Part shown: piece by piece, positions 1-8,137 of the stretch | How the letters are laid out: each line of letters begins with the position of its first letter | Position numbering within the stretch: the first letter of the stretch is position 1 | NCBI GenBank assembly: GCA_944381275.1 | Contig: CALWKO010000008.1 | Span: forward strand, 1-46,354 | Length of the DNA: 46,354 nt | Source: an uncultured Clostridia bacterium | GTDB lineage: Bacteria; Bacillota; Clostridia; Christensenellales; UBA3700 | Reading direction: 5' to 3' | Made by a program: the position numbers and the translations under genes | Notes under the pieces: model-generated | The model's database searches: none | What the model saw: the letters and a program-made list of their open reading frames with translations, nothing else | Told to the model about the DNA's origin: nothing

Positions 1-22
1 GCTTGAGCCGCGGTTTCCCCTC

Positions 23-77
23 TTTTTGCGGGAAAGATAGCAGGGTAGCGCACTTTGCGTTGCCCGCAAAAATTCAC
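23..77. repeat. hairpin followed by ATTCAC
   Basis: TTTTTGCGGG (23-32) and CCCGCAAAAA (63-72) form a 10-bp perfect inverted repeat around a 30-nt loop, followed directly by TTCAC. This resembles the hairpin plus ATATCAC units at 25894-26164 and 45890-46159, so it may be a degenerate member of that family. A further small hairpin, GAGAGGC (90-96) with GCCTCTC (101-107), follows. Confidence 0.6.
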
Positions 78-111
78 CTCTTCCGATTTGAGAGGCAGTC
101 GCCTCTCTCAA

Positions 112-337
112 GGTAACGCTTGGCAAAAGTGCGATTTTGCCGCGCTCTATTACACTGCTTTATCTCTTCGCAATAGCTTTTAACATTAAAGTGCAACCTT
201 ATTTCTTCGTACCTGCGCAAGCTCCGCCTTGCTCACGCACGGCTCCGCGAGAGGACAAGCCGCTCTAATGGTTACGCTTGGCATTTGCCGCGCTTTATTT
301 AAAGGTATTGCTTGGTATTTGCCGCGCTTTATTTACT
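112..337. repeat. dispersed and tandem direct repeats, no gene
   Basis: A unit built on GCTTGG, TTTGCCGCGCT and TATT occurs at 112-150 (diverged), 270-303 and 304-337. The last two are tandem with a 34-bp period. Apart from these repeats and the promoter at 394-422, I see no gene in 1-477. The short reading frame across 229-435 is translated repeat. Confidence 0.65.
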
Positions 338-393
338 CGATCAATATATGCAAGTGTAATTGTCACTTTTATGAGCAAATTATGCGAAAACAA

Positions 394-422
394 TTGAAAG
401 TTGGCTTTGCTTATGCTATAAT
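394..422 (+). promoter_or_regulatory. sigma-A promoter of the TIR-like/TPR gene
   Basis: TTGAAA at 394-399 and TATAAT at 417-422 are separated by exactly 17 nt, and a TGC precedes the -10 (extended -10). The AGGGGG ribosome site at 465-470 sits 7 nt before the ATG at 478. Confidence 0.75.
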
Positions 423-477
423 TAAATTATCCTAAAAGCTATTGAATTATTATGGCTGAAATGCAGGGGGATTATAT

Positions 478-3400
478 ATGAATATTTTTATCTGTTCATC
501 AACTCAAGGTATAGGCGTGAAGATGCGCACGAGAGCGGAAGATTATCTTTATGCTCTAAAAGATAAGCTGGCGGGGTATGGTTTTCCCATAAATATAGCA
601 GGCTGTCTTACTGCCGACGGGGAGGTGCATGAGGAAGGCTCGCAAAAGGTTTTGAATAAGATGATTAAGGAAAGCGATGCGTGCGTGTTTGTGCTCACCA
701 CTTCTGTGGGGAGTGCGACTATGGAAGAGTTTAACGTTGCAGTAGGCGCGTTGCTTGAAACGGGGCATCCCAAGATAAGAGTGCTCAGTTATAATTTTCA
801 TGATAAAAAGGATAGCGCCAAATGGAGAACTCGGCATGCAAAGGGCGGAATAAAATACGATGATATATCGAAAGTAAAAAAGAAGTGTGATGAGATAAAC
901 AGCAAAGGGAAGATAGAAAAGGGAGCGCTGTCTTTTGTGGGAGATTTGGGCGACGAAAACAAGCACAGGATAGAGACAAAACGAATCCTTGAAGCCGTCA
1001 TAATAAATCACAGCGATGAAGGGAGAAAGGCGATGAGTAGGCTGCATAAAGAGTCGTCCGCCCCCGAAGTTTTAGACGGCGACGATAGAACAAAGGTGCG
1101 CATATATTTGTCTTCTGCATTAAATCAAAGCGGCAGGGATATATTATCGCGCAATTTAAGGAGCAGAAACGAACTGCTTACGGGGTACAATATAGGGGTA
1201 GAAGTTATTCATTCGGCACAAAATTTGAATACCGAAAAGGAGATTGCAGGCAGTGACATATGCTGCTTTGCTTTTGACGGGGAAGAGAGCGAGCAGGCAT
1301 TAAAAGAATGGGAAATAGCTTACAAGCAGATGAAAGAGCGCGCTTCCGGAGATAGACCGCTGCACATATATTGCTTTATTGCGCAGGGGGTAAAGGCGAA
1401 AAAAGTTCAAAAATTCAAAAAAGACCTGGAAGAAGTGTACTTGCATTATTATAAAAATTACAGCGATTTGGAAGTGGTGGAAAACACCTTGCTGTTAAAG
1501 GTTTTGCAAATAAGCAACAGCAACTGTTACATGTTTACTCAAAGCGGCAATATAACAATAGACGGCAAATATTATAGCGGAAGAAGGGGCGTAAAAATAT
1601 TGGCGCCCCTAGAAGATAAGGTGCAGAAAATTACGCGCGCTACCGATGGTGCGGAGAGTTGGGAAAAACTTTCCGAATGCTTTCAAAAGAATGATATAGA
1701 GAGCTTGCAAGAAACCGGCACCACCTTAATAGAGTTGGAGAAATATTGCGCAGTGCAAATACATAACCCCAATGCAACCATACGCAAGCAAGTTGAGACC
1801 ATGCGCAAATTGTTGAGTGAGGGGAAAATAAAAGAAGCCGTCGATGCCATAAATTTGAAAAGTATACGCAATACTTTTAATAATCTCATTGAAAAGCAGA
1901 GGAGCGAAGTAAAAAAGTATTATTTCGACCTGATAATGATGAAGATAAAATTGATTAATATACGCAGCTTCGACTCAAAAAAAGAAAGAGACGACTCGAT
2001 AAGAGAGAACTATGAGGAGCTGCGCGCTATGTGTAAGGATGTTAACTATGGCGCGGAATATATGGCGAGCTATGCCGAGTGGCTGCTTGAATGCGGCAAC
2101 GAGGAGCGCGCAAGAGAGGTGCTCCTGGGAGCAAGCGAGAGGGATAGCGCCATATTTACCTATGCAGATTATCCGGAAAGTGGGGAAGAATACATAAAAA
2201 TTAATTACCTTGTGGGAAAGCTTTTATTTTCATCGGGCGAAAAGGATGCTGCAAAAAAGTATTTGGTAAGGGCTTTGCCCAGGGCGCAATTTTTGTCGTT
2301 TAACGAAAATGAAATAATTAATTTTCGACACAACTATTCATTAAATTGCAAAAACGATAAAGAAATCCAGCGGTTGGACAGAGGCGTAGTTATTTGGAAG
2401 AAGAATAATGCAGCAGAAAAGGAGAAGAGCTTAAATTTTTTGCCCGACTTTATATATTGTAACGATAGTGAGCAAAACATTTTGCGCTATAAGGACGTGT
2501 TGCATATGCTGTATGAAGTAACCGGCGAGCCGGTATGTGTCGTAAAAGAGTACGCCTATACGGCGGAATACTATTACCATGCGAATAAGTACGATAGGGC
2601 GGCGGAAAACTACGAAGGCTTTTTAAACTTTTATCGCGATAATCAGGAAGAACTTTCAAAGCAAAAACCTCCGCGCATAAATTTAATAAAGGGCAATAAC
2701 AAGCTCGACGTCTCAGTTAGTGCGAAGGATAGTTACAGGGATTTTATTTTAGATATACTTACAAATCTTATATATTGCTATAACTATATGGGAAAACGAG
2801 ATGAGGAGGAGAAAATATACGCCGAGATATGCGAGCTCTTGAAATCGGATAAGGACGACATAGCCAATTATTATAGGAAAATGATTGATTTGAGCGAGTC
2901 AAGAGCGGCGGCAATGGTGAATAGCGGGCGGCCAACGGAAGAATGCATGAAAGAGTATAATGAGTGCTTGAAGTATTGTGACAGCTATATTGCCATAGAT
3001 AAAAGCGGTTGTTCATTAAAGGCGCAGATATTGATTGGTATTGGCAGAATGTATGATAGATATAACGATGAAAGAGCGCTCTCTTATCTTAAGGAAGCTG
3101 CGGAATTGTCAACCGACAATCGCTTTCGAAAGGCGGAAGTATTTTTGCATATAGGAGAAAGCCTTAGAGACAGAGGGGTTAAGGATGGAGATAAAGACGC
3201 GTTGTGGTATTTAAAAGAAGCATATCGTTTGGCGAAAGAGGTAAGACGCATTAATATGTATGATTACAGTGACGAGATAGGTAGGTATTATTCTTTGCAA
3301 GGAGACGAGCAAAATACGGCGGAGTGGATGGATCAGGCTGTCGAGCAGCTGGAAGAGGCGCGAGAAAGCGGGAGTGTAGATGAAAGAGAGGTTGCTAAAA

Positions 3401-4041
3401 TATATTATAATTATTATGCAAATTGCGGTGATATAAATGGAAAGGAAGCCCGCGCAAAGGAGTTGCTGAGCAAGGCATATAGAATATACTGCAAATTGGC
3501 AAATATACCCGAGGCGGGGAAAGAAAACGGCAAAGCAGGAAAAGTCAATTTGAATGCCTTGGATAACCTGGTGTTGGCGGCTATGGGGATGTTTGAGGCG
3601 TATAAATATGGTGCCGCTGATATGGCGGAAAAATATTTAAGTCAAGCGCGTGATTTATGCTTGAAGTACCGCTCGGCGGGGTGGGCGAAAGGCATGTTGG
3701 CACAGTGTTACTATCGCTATGGGGAGTATTACAGAATAAAGCAAGAAAATACTTCCGACGAGAGATATAAGGAAAAGATGAAGGAGAGTTATGTCAAGGC
3801 ATTTGAAATATACAAACATATAAAAAAGTATGTGGTAATGTGCAGACATATGTTTGTTTGCGCTTACTACATCGCAATTACGGCAACGTCGGCGGCGGAG
3901 TGTGAAAAATACTATAATGAAGCTGTGGAAATATATTTGCAATACGCCGGCATTTTAGGAGCGGGCAGCGAGGAACTTTTGGAGAATGTAAAAGGTAAGC
4001 TGGAGTATATGAAAAAGGAAAGCGGCGCAGGCAAGCGCTGA
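478..4041 (+). CDS. tandem TIR/DUF4062-like domains with long TPR-like C-terminus (putative signalling or defence protein)
   Basis: 1187 aa; function not established. Residues 1 to about 175 start with a hydrophobic strand, MNIFICSST, and carry SDACVFVLTT followed by EE at 83-84 before a helix. This is the layout of TIR and DUF4062 alpha/beta domains, where a Glu near this position can be catalytic in NAD-cleaving TIRs. A second domain of the same kind covers about 206-345 (VRIYLSSA, SDICCFAF, then KEWEIAY with E277/E279). From about residue 400 to the end the protein is helical with many A/Y/L-rich helix pairs (for example AEWLLECGNEERAREVL), typical of TPR-like solenoids. No signal peptide or membrane segment is seen, so it is probably cytosolic. 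It has its own promoter and is rich in AAA, ATA and AAT codons compared with neighbours, which suggests horizontal acquisition. Family assignment is by eye; an effector role in immunity is inference. Confidence 0.8.
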   Translation: MNIFICSSTQGIGVKMRTRAEDYLYALKDKLAGYGFPINIAGCLTADGEVHEEGSQKVLNKMIKESDACVFVLTTSVGSATMEEFNVAVGALLETGHPKIRVLSYNFHDKKDSAKWRTRHAKGGIKYDDISKVKKKCDEINSKGKIEKGALSFVGDLGDENKHRIETKRILEAVIINHSDEGRKAMSRLHKESSAPEVLDGDDRTKVRIYLSSALNQSGRDILSRNLRSRNELLTGYNIGVEVIHSAQNLNTEKEIAGSDICCFAFDGEESEQALKEWEIAYKQMKERASGDRPLHIYCFIAQGVKAKKVQKFKKDLEEVYLHYYKNYSDLEVVENTLLLKVLQISNSNCYMFTQSGNITIDGKYYSGRRGVKILAPLEDKVQKITRATDGAESWEKLSECFQKNDIESLQETGTTLIELEKYCAVQIHNPNATIRKQVETMRKLLSEGKIKEAVDAINLKSIRNTFNNLIEKQRSEVKKYYFDLIMMKIKLINIRSFDSKKERDDSIRENYEELRAMCKDVNYGAEYMASYAEWLLECGNEERAREVLLGASERDSAIFTYADYPESGEEYIKINYLVGKLLFSSGEKDAAKKYLVRALPRAQFLSFNENEIINFRHNYSLNCKNDKEIQRLDRGVVIWKKNNAAEKEKSLNFLPDFIYCNDSEQNILRYKDVLHMLYEVTGEPVCVVKEYAYTAEYYYHANKYDRAAENYEGFLNFYRDNQEELSKQKPPRINLIKGNNKLDVSVSAKDSYRDFILDILTNLIYCYNYMGKRDEEEKIYAEICELLKSDKDDIANYYRKMIDLSESRAAAMVNSGRPTEECMKEYNECLKYCDSYIAIDKSGCSLKAQILIGIGRMYDRYNDERALSYLKEAAELSTDNRFRKAEVFLHIGESLRDRGVKDGDKDALWYLKEAYRLAKEVRRINMYDYSDEIGRYYSLQGDEQNTAEWMDQAVEQLEEARESGSVDEREVAKIYYNYYANCGDINGKEARAKELLSKAYRIYCKLANIPEAGKENGKAGKVNLNALDNLVLAAMGMFEAYKYGAADMAEKYLSQARDLCLKYRSAGWAKGMLAQCYYRYGEYYRIKQENTSDERYKEKMKESYVKAFEIYKHIKKYVVMCRHMFVCAYYIAITATSAAECEKYYNEAVEIYLQYAGILGAGSEELLENVKGKLEYMKKESGAGKR

Positions 4042-4123
4042 GCGAAGAGGCGTATTTATTTAAGAAAAGAAGTGTAAACTCGCCTGCGGCACCTTAACTT
4101 AATAAAAATCATCCACTTCCCCC

Positions 4124-4152
4124 TTGCGCTTATCCCGTTTATCATATATAAT
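4124..4152 (+). promoter_or_regulatory. putative promoter of PI-PLC gene
   Basis: TTGCGC (4124-4129) and TATAAT (4147-4152) are spaced by 17 nt. AGAGGG at 4160-4165 serves the ATG at 4172. Confidence 0.55.
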
Positions 4153-4171
4153 ATGGGCAGAGGGAAATATT

Positions 4172-5179
4172 ATGAAAAAAAAGTATTTGATAATTTTTGC
4201 GGTGATTTTGATAGTTTGCTCGCTGGCGGCGGTTGGCGCTTGCCAAAAAACGCAGGAGAGTGAGGATGTGGCGGAGCTTTCCTATTGGATGTCCTACATA
4301 AAAGACGACGCGCCCATTACCGATATTGCCATACCGGGTACGCATGATAGCGGCACTTTGGGGATGATATCCGTTTGCGAAACGCAGAATAAGGACTTTG
4401 CCGGGCAGCTCGCCACAGGGGCGAGGTATTTCGACGTGCGCGTGAGGGATAAGGGAGATGAGATGGTGTTTTATCACACGCTCAGCTCGTCCAATACATA
4501 CAAGGCATTTTTGGAAGATATAGAGGAATTTTTGACGGCAAATCCCACGGAGTTTTTGATTTTGGACTATCAGCATCGTGACCCTTCCGGGGACAAGGAG
4601 TTCGATAACAAGCTGTTCTCCATGCTGCTTGAAAAGCTGGGAAAAGAGAGGATCGTGTGTGCGCCGGAGGGAATGAGTAACATAGATTACGTCAACTCGC
4701 TCACGCTGGGCGATGTGCGCGGCAAGGTGCTGGTGGCGCTGGGCGATCAAAAAGGGGTCACCGATTACTCCTTTGTGATGGTGCGCGACGCGGACGCTTC
4801 GGCGCGCGAGGGCAGCGTGCTCCACTCCCCCTATGTGGGTAAATATAACAAATCAGACTCGGAAGAGTATGTGAATAATTATTTGGACGAATATATCTCG
4901 ATGTACTCGCAATACGACGGTGGCATATGCGTGCTGCAAGGGCAGTTAACGGGAGGGGTGTCTTTGGAAGATAAAGAAGCAAAGCACGACCCAAATATGA
5001 GTGCGTGGATAAGAGCGCTGAAAGATGACGGCGAGCGCCTGAGTAAAATAAACGTAGTTATGCGCGATTATATAACATCCAAAAAATGTATGGACATCAT
5101 CCAATTGAACATATATAAAGGATATGTAAAGGATAGCCTCATAAATGAATTTAATGAGATTGTGGAAAAACTCGCTTAG
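4172..5179 (+). CDS. phosphatidylinositol-specific phospholipase C-like lipoprotein
   Basis: 335 aa from the ATG at 4172, chosen over an upstream in-frame ATG at 4124 because AGAGGG precedes it and it gives a clean signal peptide. Residues 1-24 form a lipoprotein signal (KKK, hydrophobic core, lipobox VGAC with C24), so the enzyme should be anchored on the outer face of the membrane. The PI-PLC X domain follows: IPGTHDSG with H58 and FYHT with H102 match the two catalytic histidines, and GARYFDVRV and EFLILDYQH are the usual core strands. The family cleaves phosphatidylinositol to diacylglycerol and cyclic inositol phosphate. It appears monocistronic. In a gut bacterium it could act on host phosphoinositides or GPI anchors, but the substrate is not visible in the sequence. 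Confidence 0.88.
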   Translation: MKKKYLIIFAVILIVCSLAAVGACQKTQESEDVAELSYWMSYIKDDAPITDIAIPGTHDSGTLGMISVCETQNKDFAGQLATGARYFDVRVRDKGDEMVFYHTLSSSNTYKAFLEDIEEFLTANPTEFLILDYQHRDPSGDKEFDNKLFSMLLEKLGKERIVCAPEGMSNIDYVNSLTLGDVRGKVLVALGDQKGVTDYSFVMVRDADASAREGSVLHSPYVGKYNKSDSEEYVNNYLDEYISMYSQYDGGICVLQGQLTGGVSLEDKEAKHDPNMSAWIRALKDDGERLSKINVVMRDYITSKKCMDIIQLNIYKGYVKDSLINEFNEIVEKLA

Positions 5180-5220
5180 TATAAATTAGGTAAAATGTTG
5201 AGGACGCAACAAAAATTTTA

Positions 5221-5258
5221 TTGACAGCGCAACATATGCGGTTTATAATTTGCATATA
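5221..5258 (+). promoter_or_regulatory. promoter with palindromic operator (MarR operon)
   Basis: TTGACA (5221-5226), 17 nt, then TATAAT (5244-5249) form a consensus promoter. CATATGC (5233-5239) and GCATATA (5252-5258) form an imperfect inverted repeat flanking the -10, a likely autoregulatory MarR site. AAGAGG at 5258-5263 is the ribosome site. Confidence 0.75.
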
Positions 5259-5268
5259 AGAGGCGCTC

Positions 5269-5706
5269 ATGGAACAATTTGATTTGATAGATTACATATG
5301 CGTTAATCAGTGCATCCGCCGCGGGATAAGCAAGGAAGCGGCGGAGGAGTTGCGCCGCAATCACGTTTCGCATTTTCATATATTATATATGGCTCTGCTG
5401 AGCAAGGCGGAGGGCGGACTTACTTTGAGCGAGCTTTCCACTTACATCGGCATGGACAGGGCTAACGCCACACGCGCCGTAGCCGATTTGGAAAGGCTGG
5501 GTTTTGTTAGGCGCGAAAAGCACAAGGAAGGGGAGAAGAAGTATAAGATAGTGCTCACCGAAGAGGGCAAAAAGATAGGCGGGCAGACGATCGCCTTCAT
5601 GCGCGAAAAGGCGCGGGAGCTGGTGAGCGGATTGACAAAGGAAGAGGCGGAGACCTTTTTTTCACTTATAAAAAAACAAGCCGCATATTTGCGGAATAAG
5701 AATTAA
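5269..5706 (+). CDS. MarR-family transcriptional regulator
   Basis: 145 aa, the normal MarR length. The winged helix-turn-helix is visible as GLTLSELSTYIGMDRANATRAV, given here only by its parts LSELSTYIG and RANATRAVADLE, followed by a wing with RREKHKEGEKKY and VLTEEGKK. The ends are helical dimerisation arms. It is the first gene of a probable operon with a flavoprotein and two ABC exporter halves, a common arrangement for drug- or stress-responsive efflux. A palindrome overlaps its promoter, so it probably represses its own operon until a ligand binds. The ligand is unknown. Confidence 0.88.
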   Translation: MEQFDLIDYICVNQCIRRGISKEAAEELRRNHVSHFHILYMALLSKAEGGLTLSELSTYIGMDRANATRAVADLERLGFVRREKHKEGEKKYKIVLTEEGKKIGGQTIAFMREKARELVSGLTKEEAETFFSLIKKQAAYLRNKN

Positions 5707-5728
5707 AAAGCAAGAATAAGGAGTAACT

Positions 5729-6349
5729 ATGAAGGTTTTGATGTTGAACGGAAGTCCCCACGAAAAGGGGTGCGTATTCACCGCGCTGAGCGAGGTGGCG
5801 GACGAGCTTGCAAAATACGGCATAGAAAGCGAGATCTTTCAATTGGGCAAAAAGCCGGTCATGGGCTGCATAAGCTGCAACGCCTGCTTTAAGACGGGCA
5901 AATGCTTTTACAAGGAAGACGGCGTGAACGAGTGCGCGGAAAAGCTGCGCGAAGCGGACGCCTTTATCGTGGGTTCGCCCGTGTATTACGCGGGACCCAA
6001 CGGCGCGCTGTGCGCGTTTTTGGACAGGCTTTTTTATGGCAAGAGCAAGGATTATGCCGGCAAACCCGCCGCTTGCGTGGTAAATTGCAGGAGGGGCGGC
6101 GCGAGCGCGGCTTTCGACAGGCTGAACAAGTATTTCACCATATCCAACATGCCCGTGATCCCCTCGCAATATTGGAACTCCACCCACGGTAGAACGCCCG
6201 AGCAGGTCAAGCGCGACTTAGAGGGCATGCAGACGATGCGCACGCTCGCCAAAAATACGGCGTGGATGCTGGGCGCACTCGCCGAAAAGCCGCACCCGGA
6301 GTACGATAAGCAGATATATACCGACTTTATACCGCGAATAACCGACTAA
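5729..6349 (+). CDS. iron-sulfur flavoprotein / NADPH-dependent FMN reductase family
   Basis: 206 aa with a flavodoxin-like fold. The FMN phosphate loop is LNGSPHEKG near the N-terminus, and GSPVYYAGPNG is the second FMN-binding loop. Cysteines 47, 50, 53 and 59 form the compact CX2CX2CX5C cluster of Isf-type iron-sulfur flavoproteins, expected to hold a 4Fe-4S cluster. Such proteins pass electrons from ferredoxin or reduce quinones and toxic oxidants in anaerobes. It lies 22 nt after the marR stop and 18 nt before the first ABC half, so it is probably co-transcribed. That suggests a link between redox stress and efflux, which is inference. The electron donor and acceptor cannot be read from the sequence. 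Confidence 0.85.
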   Translation: MKVLMLNGSPHEKGCVFTALSEVADELAKYGIESEIFQLGKKPVMGCISCNACFKTGKCFYKEDGVNECAEKLREADAFIVGSPVYYAGPNGALCAFLDRLFYGKSKDYAGKPAACVVNCRRGGASAAFDRLNKYFTISNMPVIPSQYWNSTHGRTPEQVKRDLEGMQTMRTLAKNTAWMLGALAEKPHPEYDKQIYTDFIPRITD

Positions 6350-6367
6350 TACATTATAGGGAATTAT

Positions 6368-8137
6368 ATGGAAAAAACCGCTGTTAAAAAGGATAAGCTG
6401 AGCGTTGTTTTGCGCTACTATCTGCACTATGCGCTGTGGATAGTGCTTGCGCTCGGCTTTTTGACGTGCGAAGCGGTGTGCGAGCTGGAGCTGCCTTCTT
6501 ATATGTCCTCTATCATCTCGGACGGCATAATGTCTTCTGATTTGACGGAGGTTTTGAAGATAGGCGGCATAATGCTGGCGATCGCGCTCGCTTCCTGCTG
6601 TTCTTCGATTATCGTGAGTTTTCTTGCTTCTAGGGTGGGTGCGGGCATGTCTAAGGACTTGCGCGCGGATATCTTTGATAAGGTTCTCTCCTTTTCTTCA
6701 AAGGAGTACAACGCCTTTTCCGTGTCCTCGCTCATAACCCGCTCGACCAACGACATCACGCAGATCCAAATCTTCACCATAATGTTCTTGCGCATGGTGA
6801 TGTACGCGCCCATCATGGGCATAGGCGGCATCATCAAGGCGGTGAACACCGCTTCCGGCATATCCGCGCTGGGCATAGTGGTGGGCGTGGCTCTCGCCGT
6901 GGTGGTGTGCGCGATAATAGTGCTCATGCTTGTGGTGCTCCCTCGCTTTACCAAAATTCAAAAGCAGGTGGACGAGGTCAACCGCGTGGCAAGGGAAGGG
7001 CTGACCGGCATGCTGGTGGTGCGCGCCTTCAACACGCAAGCGCACGAAGAAGAGAGGTTTGAAAAAGCCAACCTCGCCCTCACCAAGAGCAACTTATTCG
7101 TAAACAGGGTGATGAGCCTGCTCATGCCGCTTATCACCATACTCATGAACGGAGTAAGCGTGGCAACGGTGTGGGTGGCGGCGCTTTTCGTGGAGGACTA
7201 TGTGGCGGTGGCAAACATGATGGCATTTATGCAATACGCCATTCAAATAATCATGTCCTTTATGATGATAAGCATGGTATTCATACTTCTGCCGCGCGCC
7301 GTGGTGGCTATGCGCCGCGTATCCGAGGTGCTCTCCACCTCTCCTTCCATCAACGACCCCATCGGCAAGGAAAGCCCGGAAGGGATTCGCTTGAAGGGGG
7401 AGATAGAGTTCAAGGACGTGGCTTATAATTACGGCGGAAACGAGAACGCCATAGAGCACATCTCCTTCACCGCCCGCCCCGGGGAGACGGTGGCGATAAT
7501 CGGCCCCACGGGCAGCGGCAAGTCCACCGTGATAAACCTCATCCCCCGCCTTGCGGACGCGAGCGAAGGCTGCGTGCTGATAGACGGCAAGGATGTGCGC
7601 GAATACAACGTGGAGGACCTTAGGCGCAACATAGGCTTCGTGCCGCAAAAGAACATACTTTTTTCCGGTACGATAGCTTCCAATTTGCGCATGGGCGACG
7701 AAAACGCCACCGACGAGCAATTGCAAAAGGCGGCGGAGATAGCGCAGGCAACGGAATTCATATCGGAAAAGCCGGAGGGGATAAACGACCCCATAGCGCA
7801 GGGCGGCGCGAACGTTTCCGGCGGACAAAAACAGCGCCTTGCCATTGCCAGGGCGCTTGTGAAGAGGGCGCCGATATACGTCTTTGACGATTCTTTCTCC
7901 GCGCTCGACTTCAAGACGGACGCGGCGCTGAGGAACGCACTTGCGGAAAACATGAAGGATTCCACAGTGATAATAGTCGCCCAGCGCGTGGGAACCATTA
8001 TGAATGCGGACAGGATAATCGTGCTCGACGACGGCAAGATAGTCGGCATGGGCACGCATAAGGAGCTGCTGGAAGATTGCGAAGTTTACAAGCAAATAGC
8101 AAAATCGCAGCTCAGTGAGGAGGACTTGGCAAGATGA
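6368..8137 (+). CDS. ABC exporter half, permease-ATPase, degenerate catalytic site subunit
   Basis: 589 aa: a six-helix exporter membrane domain (about 1-330) fused to a nucleotide-binding domain. Walker A GPTGSGKST is at 379-387 and the signature VSGGQKQR starts at 483. Walker B ends in D507-D508, so the usual catalytic Glu is replaced by Asp (FDDSFSALD). In heterodimeric exporters such as TM287/288 and BmrCD one partner has exactly this defect. The next gene overlaps by 4 nt (ATGA) and supplies the intact site, so the two products should form one heterodimer. Substrate unknown; multidrug or lipid-like compounds are typical for MarR-linked pairs. Confidence 0.93.
   Translation: MEKTAVKKDKLSVVLRYYLHYALWIVLALGFLTCEAVCELELPSYMSSIISDGIMSSDLTEVLKIGGIMLAIALASCCSSIIVSFLASRVGAGMSKDLRADIFDKVLSFSSKEYNAFSVSSLITRSTNDITQIQIFTIMFLRMVMYAPIMGIGGIIKAVNTASGISALGIVVGVALAVVVCAIIVLMLVVLPRFTKIQKQVDEVNRVAREGLTGMLVVRAFNTQAHEEERFEKANLALTKSNLFVNRVMSLLMPLITILMNGVSVATVWVAALFVEDYVAVANMMAFMQYAIQIIMSFMMISMVFILLPRAVVAMRRVSEVLSTSPSINDPIGKESPEGIRLKGEIEFKDVAYNYGGNENAIEHISFTARPGETVAIIGPTGSGKSTVINLIPRLADASEGCVLIDGKDVREYNVEDLRRNIGFVPQKNILFSGTIASNLRMGDENATDEQLQKAAEIAQATEFISEKPEGINDPIAQGGANVSGGQKQRLAIARALVKRAPIYVFDDSFSALDFKTDAALRNALAENMKDSTVIIVAQRVGTIMNADRIIVLDDGKIVGMGTHKELLEDCEVYKQIAKSQLSEEDLAR

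Noticed and set aside
229..435. 68-residue plus-strand frame
   Set aside because: It is made of the translated tandem repeat and runs over the promoter of the next gene; no ribosome site.
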